From CAJXYS01 sp913063035 (GTDB taxonomy: Bacteria; Pseudomonadota; Alphaproteobacteria; Rhodobacterales; Rhodobacteraceae): a DNA stretch of 64,000 nucleotides. The stretch lies in assembly GCF_050586465.1 (NCBI RefSeq), contig NZ_JBOCEG010000006.1:232435-296434 (forward strand), written 5' to 3'. The position numbers were made by a program, and so were the translations under genes. The notes beneath the pieces were generated by a model. That model was not told the origin of the DNA and searched no databases. It saw nothing but the letters and a program-made list of their open reading frames with translations. Below, piece after piece: positions 45,006 to 53,800 of this stretch; within the stretch, counting starts at the first letter, position 1, and each line of letters begins with the position of its first letter.

Positions 45006-45986
45006 TCAGGCGCTGTGCGCGCCCCCGTATCCGGCGCGACCGGGCAGGTCCATGCCGACCGGCAGGCGTCGCGCGGTGCGCGCCGGCGCGGCCGCCCGGC
45101 CGGGCAGGGCCGCGCGCAGCGCCTCGGGGGACCAGTTGTCGCGGTCGCGCAGGATGGCCGCGTAAAGCGCGAAGACCCCGGGACGGAGATAGAAGCTCCA
45201 GTGGCTGACGCGGCGGTCGCGGGGCGCGATCCGCGTGCCCCTGTCGGCGAGAGCGCCGAGCGTGTCGGGGCAGTGGATGCCAAGATCGAGCCAGCGCCCC
45301 GGCGCCTGCGGCAACCCGCGCCCGAGCGCCCGGTCGCCCGGGCGCGGCGCTGGCACGACTGTCTCGAAGAGCGCGTCGTAAAAATCGTTTTCGGCGCTGA
45401 CCACGTTGTAGACCTGGGCGCCGCGGGCGGCGGGGTTGGCCAGCGCGCGCTCGGCATTGCCGCGGTAGTCGGCCGCCGCCATCAGGATCGCCCGGCCCAG
45501 TACCGGCGCCGTCACCGCCGCCATGGCACCGAGCGCGACCCGCGCGCCCAGGGAGTGGGCCAGGATATCGACGCGCCGCCCCGGTGCCAGCGCCGCGATC
45601 ATCTGCAGCAGCGTCTGCAGCGCCTCCGCCGCGCCGGCAGTGCGGCCATAGACGCGGCGGACGCCCGGTTCCGGCAACAGTGCCGTGGCATGCCAGCCGA
45701 AGGCGATGCAGAGCCCGTCCTCCCGCCCGTATTCCGTGAACCCCAGCTGGCCCGGCCAGGACAGCGCCTTCCAGCAATCGGTTTCGGGGGCGAGCGAGAA
45801 GATGTGGCGATGCGGATCGGCACGGCGTTCGAAGGGTGAGAACTTGAAGCCGTGGATCAGCACCACGATCGGCGCGTCGGCCCGGATCCGTGCCAGCGTC
45901 TCCGCCAGCTCGACGTCCAGAGGCCGTCCGCAAGGGGAGGGATGCTCGAGCCCGCCCCGACGCGCGTTCACCTGAAGCAGTGCCAT
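45006..45986 (-). CDS. Alpha/beta hydrolase
   Basis: A 326-residue hydrolase with oxyanion segment VVLIHGFKFSPFE, nucleophile elbow ILAHSLGARVALGA (Ser in AHSLG) and a later HW near residue 268 (SHWSFYLRPG). It resembles DUF900-like/esterase proteins. The ATG at 45986 is chosen over a TTG-type extension. It is divergent from the metZ riboswitch region and has no signal peptide. Substrate unknown. Confidence 0.75.
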   Translation of the reverse strand: MALLQVNARRGGLEHPSPCGRPLDVELAETLARIRADAPIVVLIHGFKFSPFERRADPHRHIFSLAPETDCWKALSWPGQLGFTEYGREDGLCIAFGWHATALLPEPGVRRVYGRTAGAAEALQTLLQMIAALAPGRRVDILAHSLGARVALGAMAAVTAPVLGRAILMAAADYRGNAERALANPAARGAQVYNVVSAENDFYDALFETVVPAPRPGDRALGRGLPQAPGRWLDLGIHCPDTLGALADRGTRIAPRDRRVSHWSFYLRPGVFALYAAILRDRDNWSPEALRAALPGRAAAPARTARRLPVGMDLPGRAGYGGAHSA

Positions 45987-46083
45987 CTGCCCGTGCCCCG
46001 CCGTTCTCTTTGGCGCCTGAGTACAGCCAGACTGCAACGGCCCGGTTACCGGCCGGTGACAGCTGCGTGACGATGCCCGGCGC

Positions 46084-46110
46084 TTGACGCAACGCCGCCA
46101 CTCGGCTAAT
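46084..46110 (+). promoter_or_regulatory. Promoter of the metZ riboswitch transcript
   Basis: TTGACG (46084-46089) matches the -35 consensus in five positions. GCTAAT (46105-46110) is a four-of-six -10 with a short 15-base spacer. Initiation would fall near 46117, exactly at the first base of the aptamer. Confidence 0.5.
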
Positions 46111-46117
46111 GCCGCTG

Positions 46118-46172
46118 TCGTGGCGATTTGTTCACCGGATTGCGGGCCACGTTAAATATGCCGCTAAAGAGG
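46118..46172 (+). promoter_or_regulatory. SAM-II riboswitch (metA motif)
   Basis: The aptamer stem CGTGGC (46119-46124) pairs with GCCACG (46146-46151). GATTTG follows the first strand and TTAAAT follows the second. The downstream segment contains CCGCTAAAGAGG. CCGC (46161-46164) is complementary to GCGG (46142-46145) in the loop, giving the H-type pseudoknot of SAM-II. SAM-II binds S-adenosylmethionine and represses methionine-synthesis genes in Alphaproteobacteria; metZ follows. Confidence 0.9.
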
Positions 46173-46186
46173 TCGAGGCCCCTGAC

Positions 46187-46221
46187 GCCCCCGATCCTCT
46201 GTGGTCCGGGGGCTTTATTTT
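46187..46221 (+). terminator. Intrinsic terminator of the SAM-II expression platform
   Basis: A 7-bp GC stem (GCCCCCG at 46187-46193 with CGGGGGC at 46207-46213) and a 13-base loop are followed by TTTATTTT (46214-46221). Its position between aptamer and metZ indicates control by transcription attenuation, with termination favoured when SAM is bound. Confidence 0.8.
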
Positions 46222-46250
46222 GCGCGGGCACCCCGCGCGGGGAGACGGAT

Positions 46251-47432
46251 ATGAGCCAGGACTGGAAAGCACGCACCCGCGCGGTGCATGCCGGCACGCG
46301 GCGGAGCCAGTACGGCGAAACCTCCGAGGCGATCTTCCTCACGCAGGGCTTCGTCTATGACAGCGCCGAGGCGGCCGAGGCCCGCTTCGTCGAGGCGGGC
46401 GCGGACGAGTTCGTCTATGCCCGTTACGGCAATCCGACCGTGGCCATGTTCGAGGACCGCATCGCCGCGCTGGAAGGCGCCGAGGACGCCTTCGCCACGG
46501 CCAGCGGCATGGCCGCGGTCAACGGCGCGCTGATGTCGCTGCTGAAGGCGGGCGATCATGTCGTGTCCGCGCGCGCGCTCTTCGGATCGTGTCTTTATAT
46601 CCTCGAGGAGATCCTGACCCGCTACGGCGTCGAGGTGAGTTTCGTCGACGGCACTGATCTGGACCAGTGGCGCGCCGCGATAAGGCCCGACACGCGGGCG
46701 GTGTTCCTCGAGTCGATCTCGAACCCCACGCTCGAAGTGATCGACCTGCCCGCGGTGGCCGAGATGGCCCACGCGGTGGGCGCGACGGTGATCGCCGACA
46801 ACGTTTTCGCCACGCCCGTCTTCCAGCGCTCGCTCGAGCTGGGCGCGGATGTCGTGATCTACTCCGCGACCAAGCATATCGACGGGCAGGGCCGGTGCCT
46901 CGGCGGTGTGGTGCTGGGGCGCCGCGACTACATCCGCAAGACCCTGGAGCCTTACCTCAAGCATACCGGCGGCGCGCTCAGCCCCTTCAACGCCTGGGTG
47001 ATGCTCAAGGGGCTGGAAACGCTGGAGCTGCGCCTCGCCGCGCAGGCCGAAACCGCGCGGTGCCTCGCCGAGGCTCTGGCCGGCCATGACAAACTGGCGC
47101 GGGTGCTCTACCCCTTCCATCCCTCCCACCCCCAGCATGACCTCGCCCGGGCGCAGATGACGGCCGGGGGCACGGTGCTGTCGCTGGAGATCGCGGGCGG
47201 CAAGGAAGCCGCGTTCCGTTTCCTCGACGGGCTTGAAATCGTGGGGATTTCGAACAATCTCGGGGATGCGAAAAGCCTCGTCACGCACCCCGCCACCACG
47301 ACCCACCAGCGCCTCGGCGCAGAGGTGCGCGCCGCGCTCGGGATCGGCGACGGGCTGGTGCGCCTTTCCGTCGGGCTGGAGGACGCGGGAGACCTGATCG
47401 CGGATCTCGAAAAGGCGCTCGCGGCCGTCTGA
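46251..47432 (+). CDS. metZ: O-succinylhomoserine sulfhydrylase
   Basis: A 393-residue PLP enzyme of the Cys/Met metabolism family. It uses O-succinyl- or O-acetylhomoserine plus sulfide to form homocysteine. Signatures are YARYGNPTVAMFEDRIAALEG, ATASGMAAVNGAL and the PLP lysine in YSATKHIDGQGR. KSLVTHPATTTHQRL and the closing LSVGLEDAGDLI complete the fold. GGGGAG lies before the ATG at 46251. The SAM-II riboswitch and terminator upstream give direct methionine-pathway regulation. Confidence 0.95.
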   Translation: MSQDWKARTRAVHAGTRRSQYGETSEAIFLTQGFVYDSAEAAEARFVEAGADEFVYARYGNPTVAMFEDRIAALEGAEDAFATASGMAAVNGALMSLLKAGDHVVSARALFGSCLYILEEILTRYGVEVSFVDGTDLDQWRAAIRPDTRAVFLESISNPTLEVIDLPAVAEMAHAVGATVIADNVFATPVFQRSLELGADVVIYSATKHIDGQGRCLGGVVLGRRDYIRKTLEPYLKHTGGALSPFNAWVMLKGLETLELRLAAQAETARCLAEALAGHDKLARVLYPFHPSHPQHDLARAQMTAGGTVLSLEIAGGKEAAFRFLDGLEIVGISNNLGDAKSLVTHPATTTHQRLGAEVRAALGIGDGLVRLSVGLEDAGDLIADLEKALAAV

Positions 47433-47533
47433 GCGTCGCCCCGACGCATGCAAAAAATTTGTAAAAGACTGGAAATGCCCCCAGTCTGGGCCAGATTTGG
47501 GTGGTCGGACATCAAGCGGGACGGACAAGACCG

Positions 47534-48634
<1,101 letters not shown>

Positions 48635-48931
48635 CGCGGGGGGAGGGCCCCCCAAGACCACACCACGCTTTTTGCCCCCCCCCCCCCAGCGCGTTGTCCC
48701 CCCCTTGAGGGTTCTTCTCAAAATGAAAGAGACNNNNNNNNNNACCACAGGTCTCTCCGGGCTTTGTGCACGTGGGGGTGAGAGGGGCGCGCTCCCCCCC
48801 CCCACAAATCCATCTTTTTGCACCCCCCCCCGGCGGGCGCGGTGCCTCCGGCGGGGATATTTCCGGAACGGTGAAGGGCCAGTGCCGGGCGCGCTTGACA
48901 GGCGCCGCGGGCCGGGCCAAGCCTGCCATCC
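48635..48931. other. Assembly gap and low-quality junction
   Basis: This 297-base stretch holds no supportable gene. It contains a run of 10 N (48734-48743) flanked by long C-runs and related low-complexity sequence, typical of poor base calls at contig ends. The true distance and content between folE2 and trkH are unknown. Readable sequence resumes near 48840. Confidence 0.9.
48845..48862 (+). repeat. Roseobacter-type intergenic repeat element
   Basis: CCTCCGGCGGGGATATTT matches a short intergenic sequence that recurs in many Roseobacter-group genomes, often downstream of genes. It contains the short inverted repeat CCTCCGGCGG-like core. Only one convincing copy is visible here, with a looser relative (AATATCCTCGGGGG) near 34455. 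Confidence 0.45.
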
Positions 48932-50380
48932 ATGTTTGACCTGCGTCCAGTCGGCTACGTGATCGGCCTGCTCGTCGCCGCGCTGGGCGCGACGATGGCA
49001 TTGCCGCTGGCGCTCGATCTCTATGACGGCAGCGGGCACTGGGCGGCCTTTCTCGAATCCATGGTGCTGACCTGCCTGGTGGGCGGCCTGCTGGCGCTGT
49101 CCTGTGCAAACGGCGTGCGCGCCGGGCTGGGCATGCAGCAGACCTTCCTGCTGACCACCGGCGTCTGGCTGGCGCTGCCGGTCTTCGCGGCGCTGCCCTT
49201 TTCGCTCGGCGCGACCGAGGCGCGCTACGTGGATGCGTTCTTCGAGGCGATGTCGGGCCTGACCACCACCGGGTCGACGGTGTTCTCGGGGCTCGACGAC
49301 CTGCCGCGGGGCCTTTTGCTGTGGCGCAGCATGCTGCAATGGTTCGGCGGTATCGGGATCATCGTCGTGGCGATGGTGTTCCTGCCCGAACTGCGCGTGG
49401 GCGGCATGCAGATCTTCCGCTCGGAAGCCTTTGACACCATGGGCAAGATCCTGCCGCGGGCCGCGCAGATCGCGCTGCGGATCTCGGCGATCTATATCGG
49501 CCTGACCCTCGCCTGTACCGCCGCCTATGCCGTGGTCGGCATGGGCGGGTTCGACGCCGTGAACCATGCGATGACCACGCTTGCGACGGGGGGCTTCTCG
49601 ACCCGCGACGGATCCTTCGGCGATTTCAGGGGGGCGGCGGAATACATCGCGGCGGCGTTCATGATCCTGGCAAGCCTGCCCTTCGTGCGCTACGTGCAGA
49701 TGCTCGACGGGCAGGGGCGGCCGATCCTGAAGGATTCCCAGGTGCGGGGCTTCTTCGCGGTGATCGTGGCGCTCGTCCTGGTGCTGGCGCTCTACCGCAC
49801 GATCGTCAAGCTCGATCCCGCCGAACCCGCCTTCCGCGAGGCGGTGTTCAACATCACCTCGATCCTGACCGGCACCGGCTATGCCAGCACCGACTACCAG
49901 CTCTGGGGCAGCTTCCCGGTGGTGCTGTTCTTCCTCGCCGGGCTGATCGGGGGCTGTGCGGGCTCGACCTCGTGTTCGGTGAAGATCTTCCGCTACCAGC
50001 TGCTGCTGGCCTCGATCAACGCCCAGATCCGGCGCATCCACTCGCCGCACGGGGTGTTCACCCCGCGCTATGCCGGCCGGCCCGTCGGCGAGGACGTGCT
50101 GTCCTCGGTCATGGCTTTCTTCATGCTGTTCTTCGTCACGCTGGCGGTGCTGGCGCTGCTGCTCGGGATGACCGGGCTGGATTTCATCACTGCGGTCTCG
50201 GGTGCCGCGACGGCCCTGGCGAATGTGGGGCCGGGGCTTGGGCCCGAGATCGGGCCGGCCGGCAATTTCGGCGGGCTTTCGGACACGGCGAAATGGCTGC
50301 TGTCGGCGGGCATGCTGATCGGCCGGCTGGAACTGATGGCGGTCTACGTCATCCTGACGCTGCAATTCTGGAGAAGCTGA
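48932..50380 (+). CDS. trkH: Potassium uptake protein TrkH/TrkG
   Basis: A 482-residue K+ transporter membrane subunit with four M1-P-M2 repeats. The selectivity loops appear as AMSGLTTTGSTVFSGL, MTTLATGGFSTRDGS, ITSILTGTGYASTDY and VSGAATALANVGPGLGPEIG. QWFGGIGIIVVAMVFLP is a family hallmark. It normally works with the NAD-binding TrkA, which is not in this window. The sequence upstream of its start is degraded by the assembly gap, so promoter elements cannot be assigned. Confidence 0.95.
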   Translation: MFDLRPVGYVIGLLVAALGATMALPLALDLYDGSGHWAAFLESMVLTCLVGGLLALSCANGVRAGLGMQQTFLLTTGVWLALPVFAALPFSLGATEARYVDAFFEAMSGLTTTGSTVFSGLDDLPRGLLLWRSMLQWFGGIGIIVVAMVFLPELRVGGMQIFRSEAFDTMGKILPRAAQIALRISAIYIGLTLACTAAYAVVGMGGFDAVNHAMTTLATGGFSTRDGSFGDFRGAAEYIAAAFMILASLPFVRYVQMLDGQGRPILKDSQVRGFFAVIVALVLVLALYRTIVKLDPAEPAFREAVFNITSILTGTGYASTDYQLWGSFPVVLFFLAGLIGGCAGSTSCSVKIFRYQLLLASINAQIRRIHSPHGVFTPRYAGRPVGEDVLSSVMAFFMLFFVTLAVLALLLGMTGLDFITAVSGAATALANVGPGLGPEIGPAGNFGGLSDTAKWLLSAGMLIGRLELMAVYVILTLQFWRS

Positions 50381-50422
50381 CAGGATCGTCCGGTCCCGTC
50401 GCGCGCAGCGCGGGCGTGCCGA

Positions 50423-50475
50423 CCGCCGTCCCGGACCGCGCGATGCGCGGAAGCATGGCGCCCCGGGGACGGCGG
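50423..50475. terminator. Large imperfect hairpin between convergent genes
   Basis: Outer arms CCGCCGTCCCGG (50423-50434) and CCGGGGACGGCGG (50463-50475) pair with a single bulge. An inner hairpin CCGCGC-GAT-GCGCGG (50436-50450) sits inside. The structure lies between the trkH stop and the convergent gene, and may terminate transcription from both sides despite lacking a T-tract. Confidence 0.5.
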
Positions 50476-50488
50476 CCGGCGCCGTGTC

Positions 50489-52231
50489 TCATTTCCAGCA
50501 GGAGACCAGCACGGTGATGTCGCGGGCGAGGCCGGTCAGGTCCTCGGCGGCGACGCGCGTGGCGTCACCGCCGGCCCGGATGTCGACCCCGGCCTCGCGG
50601 AGCCGCGCGACCAGCGCGCCGGCCTCGGCGGCGAAACGCACGTCCTCGGGCAGGCGCTTGCCGTCGGGCCCGGCCGCGACCAGCATGCCGAGCACGCGCC
50701 CATCGGGTGCGAAGACCGGGCCGCCGGTGTCGCCCTCTTCGGCCCGCAGGCTCAGCCGATTGAGCTCGGCCTCGCCCTGCAGGCCCGACAGCTCTGCCAG
50801 TTCGCCATAGCTCAGCGTCGGCGCCCCGAGGGCGCCGCCGAAGGAATACCCCGCGACCGCGATCTCAGAGCGGAGCCGCGGCGCGGTCTCGCGGAAGGCG
50901 GCATAGCCGATCGGTGCGAGGGCGGCGGTCGGGCGCAGCACGGCCAGGCCGAGCGCCGCGTCGGTCAGCGCGACGCGGGCCTCGTAGTCGCCCTCGATGG
51001 TGATCCGCGTGCAGTCCGCGACCACCTCGGCCGCGGTGAGCACCGTGCCGCGGTCGTCAACGTAGAAGCCCGAGCGGCTCATCGCGGGCTTGCGGATCTC
51101 CAGCCCCGAGAGCAGGTCGCGGCGCTGGCTTTCGGGCAGGGGCGGGGCGGCCGACTCGTCGAGCGCCGTGTCGCCGACCGAGGCCAGGCTTGCCTGCATC
51201 GCCCGGGTGATCTTGGACATGGTCGCGTCCATCTCGGGCGGCCAGATCAGGGTGAAGCCCTTGACGAAGCCGTCCTCGAGACGCGCATGGGTGTAGGACA
51301 CGATCTCGTCGTCGCGCCCGGTCAGAAGGAAGGAGTCGGCCTCCTTGCGGCGGGTGCCGTCCAGAGGCACGATCTCGAGCGTCTGCATCACGTCGTAAAG
51401 CCCGTGCAGGGTCGCCCGGTCGCCCGCCTGGCTGATGAGCAGCAGCCGCACGCCATCCTGGGTCTCGGCCTCGTAATGGGCGAACGGCGGCTCGTAGCGG
51501 TCGAAGGCGACCAGCGCCGTGGGCATGAGCAGGCGGATGCCGGCGGTCTCGTCCGTCACGAGGCGCATGCCGAGCCGGTCCTGGATGGTGCGGTATTCGT
51601 CCATCAGCCGGGCGCGCTGGCGGGTTGTCAGGACGCCCGTGGGCTCGTAGCCGCGGGCTGCCTGCCAGTCGGACATCGCGGCGCGCGTGCCACGCCCGAA
51701 GGCGCCGTCGATCCCCGCGTCGTAAAAGCCGAACCACTGCAGCGCGCGCTGCAGGTCGCGCCGTTCGGCCCCGGTGAGCGCACGTTCGCGGGCCCGCGCC
51801 TCGGCCGGCGTCTCGCGGGCCGGCTCGGCGAGGCTGGGCGCCGGGGCGGTGCCGGTCACGCGCTCGGCCTGGTCGGCGGCGGTCGTGCCGGCGTTGGAGT
51901 CGATGGGCCAGAACTGCCGGGCATAGCTGTCGCCGTCCACCACGTAGCTGTCGCCGGGCACCAGGCCGCTCAGCCGCAGCCGCCGGGCCTCGGCCAGCGC
52001 CGCGCCGCGCGACAGCGGCCCGACCGCGATGGCGTACCAGCCGGTGTCCATCCGGAACGCGTGCACCTGGTCGAGCGTCAGCGCGAAGATCCTGGCGCGT
52101 TCGCGCGCGGTCCGCAGATCGGGGTGCGCCTCGATCTGGATCCAGGCGGCATCCTGGGCCCGGGCGGCGCCCGGAAGGGTTGCGAGACTTGCCAGGACGG
52201 CCAGGAAAACGGACAGGAACAGCTGCTTCAT
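50489..52231 (-). CDS. Secreted trypsin-like pseudoprotease with peptidoglycan-binding domain
   Basis: A 580-residue exported protein. A signal peptide (1-25) is followed by a SPOR-like region (about 28-108) and a peptidoglycan-binding-1-like repeat (about 155-210, QRALQWFGFYDAGIDGAFGRGTRA). The C-terminal trypsin-like domain spans about 375-550. In the protease domain the His position is Glu402 (VLTAAEV for VLTAAHV) and the Ser position is Thr502 (GDTGGP for GDSGGP). Only Asp424 is retained. It is therefore probably not a serine protease, but a wall-anchored binding or regulatory protein. Confidence 0.8.
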   Translation of the reverse strand: MKQLFLSVFLAVLASLATLPGAARAQDAAWIQIEAHPDLRTARERARIFALTLDQVHAFRMDTGWYAIAVGPLSRGAALAEARRLRLSGLVPGDSYVVDGDSYARQFWPIDSNAGTTAADQAERVTGTAPAPSLAEPARETPAEARARERALTGAERRDLQRALQWFGFYDAGIDGAFGRGTRAAMSDWQAARGYEPTGVLTTRQRARLMDEYRTIQDRLGMRLVTDETAGIRLLMPTALVAFDRYEPPFAHYEAETQDGVRLLLISQAGDRATLHGLYDVMQTLEIVPLDGTRRKEADSFLLTGRDDEIVSYTHARLEDGFVKGFTLIWPPEMDATMSKITRAMQASLASVGDTALDESAAPPLPESQRRDLLSGLEIRKPAMSRSGFYVDDRGTVLTAAEVVADCTRITIEGDYEARVALTDAALGLAVLRPTAALAPIGYAAFRETAPRLRSEIAVAGYSFGGALGAPTLSYGELAELSGLQGEAELNRLSLRAEEGDTGGPVFAPDGRVLGMLVAAGPDGKRLPEDVRFAAEAGALVARLREAGVDIRAGGDATRVAAEDLTGLARDITVLVSCWK

Positions 52232-52331
52232 GAATTTCCCTCAACAGGCAATGCGGGCGTGATCGACGATTCAAGAACAGAAGGTAGCAGAGGTCCGGAT
52301 CATTGCACCCCCAAGTTTTGCCGCGGCGCAA

Positions 52332-52360
52332 TTGACCCCCCGGTCCGTGTTGCCTATTGA
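52332..52360 (+). promoter_or_regulatory. Candidate glyQ operon promoter
   Basis: TTGACC (52332-52337, five of six -35 matches) and TATTGA (52355-52360) are separated by 17 bases. This places initiation roughly 27 bases before the glyQ ATG. Confidence 0.5.
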
Positions 52361-52394
52361 GAACGCGCATTTCACCGGCACGGACAGGTACGGC

Positions 52395-53327
52395 ATGGGC
52401 AGCGAGACGCGCGCGAAACCCCGCAGTTTCCAGGAAGTGATCCTGCGGCTTCAGGAGTACTGGGGTCGCCAGGGCTGTGCCGTGATGCAGCCCTACGACA
52501 TGGAGGTGGGCGCGGGCACCTTCCACCCGGCCACCACGCTGCGCTCGCTGGGCAGCCTGCCCTGGGCGGCGGCCTATGTGCAGCCCTCCCGGCGCCCGAC
52601 CGACGGGCGCTATGGCGAGAACCCGAACCGGCTGCAGCATTATTACCAGTACCAGGTGCTGATCAAACCCTCGCCGCCGGATTTTCAGGCGCTCTATCTC
52701 GGCTCGCTCGAAGCCATCGGCATCGACATGGGGCTGCACGACATCCGGTTCGTCGAGGATGACTGGGAAAGCCCCACGCTGGGGGCCTGGGGCCTTGGCT
52801 GGGAGGTCTGGTGCGACGGGATGGAGGTGAGCCAGTTCACCTATTTCCAGCAGGTCGGCGGGCATGACTGCCACCCGGTCTCGGGCGAGCTGACCTACGG
52901 GCTGGAACGGCTGGCGATGTACGTCCTCGGCATCGATCACGTGATGGAGATGCCCTACAACGATCCCGACGCGCCGATCGCGCTCTCCTATGGCGACGTG
53001 TTCCGCCAGCCCGAGGAAGAATACTCGCGCTGGAATTTCGACGTGGCCGAGACCGGGACGCTGCTGCGCCATTTCGAGGATGCCGAGGCCGAATGCGCCC
53101 GCATTCTGGCCGCGCCGGCCGAGGATCCCAAGACCGGAAAGCGCATCGTCATGGCGCACCCCGCCTATGACCAGTGCATCAAGGCCAGCCACATCTTCAA
53201 CCTTCTGGATGCGCGCGGCGTGATCTCGGTGACCGAGCGGCAGGCCTATATCGGCCGGGTGCGGGCGCTGGCGAAGATGTGCGCCGACGCCTTCGTCCAG
53301 ACCGATGCCGGGGGGCGGGCGGCGTGA
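52395..53327 (+). CDS. glyQ: Glycyl-tRNA synthetase alpha subunit
   Basis: A 310-residue catalytic alpha subunit of the bacterial alpha2-beta2 glycyl-tRNA synthetase (class II). Signatures include [64 protein letters not shown] and [11 protein letters not shown]. The ATG at 52395 is chosen; upstream frame codons fall in the promoter. Its last codons overlap the next gene by four bases (GTGA). Confidence 0.96.
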   Translation: MGSETRAKPRSFQEVILRLQEYWGRQGCAVMQPYDMEVGAGTFHPATTLRSLGSLPWAAAYVQPSRRPTDGRYGENPNRLQHYYQYQVLIKPSPPDFQALYLGSLEAIGIDMGLHDIRFVEDDWESPTLGAWGLGWEVWCDGMEVSQFTYFQQVGGHDCHPVSGELTYGLERLAMYVLGIDHVMEMPYNDPDAPIALSYGDVFRQPEEEYSRWNFDVAETGTLLRHFEDAEAECARILAAPAEDPKTGKRIVMAHPAYDQCIKASHIFNLLDARGVISVTERQAYIGRVRALAKMCADAFVQTDAGGRAA

Positions 53328-53797
53328 ACGGGCGCATCATCGTCATCACCCTGCTGGGTCTCGCGGTCGCCTTCGGCGCGGCGCTCTGGTATTTCCAGAC
53401 GCTCGCCTATTACGAGGACGTGCCCGCCGAAGCGGTGGAGCTGCGCCTGACCCGCGTCGGCGGGGGCGAGACCCAGCCGATGACGGCCGACGACATCGTC
53501 GCCACCGATGCGGGGACCAGCCCGCTCAAGTTCCGGGCCTGCTTCACCACCTCGATGGATCTGGCCATGCTGACCGAGACCTACGAGATCTACGACGCGG
53601 CCGAGCCGCTGACCGCGCCCTACTGGTTCGACTGTTTCGACGCCGAGGCGATCGCGCGCGATCTCGCGGCCGGCCGCGCCGTGGCCTTCATGGGCCAGCG
53701 CGAGATCGCCGAGGGCGCCGACCGGGTGATCGCCGTCTATGCCGACGGCCGGGCCTATGCCTGGCACCAGCTCAACGAAAAATACGCGGAGCAGTAA
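53324..53797 (+). CDS. DUF6446-like small exported/membrane protein
   Basis: A 157-residue protein with a GTG start coupled to the glyQ stop. An N-terminal membrane anchor ([21 protein letters not shown]) is followed by a periplasmic domain with two cysteines ([22 protein letters not shown]). Proteins of this type sit between glyQ and glyS in Rhodobacterales (DUF6446). The position inside a tRNA-synthetase operon is conserved in the group as far as I know, but no function is established. Confidence 0.8.
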   Translation: MNGRIIVITLLGLAVAFGAALWYFQTLAYYEDVPAEAVELRLTRVGGGETQPMTADDIVATDAGTSPLKFRACFTTSMDLAMLTETYEIYDAAEPLTAPYWFDCFDAEAIARDLAAGRAVAFMGQREIAEGADRVIAVYADGRAYAWHQLNEKYAEQ

Positions 53798-53800
53798 GCG

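Noticed and set aside
46187..46250. A second tandem SAM riboswitch (SAM-V) after SAM-II, as in some marine Alphaproteobacteria
   Set aside because: The sequence downstream of the SAM-II aptamer is accounted for by an intrinsic terminator and leader; no SAM-V core was recognised.
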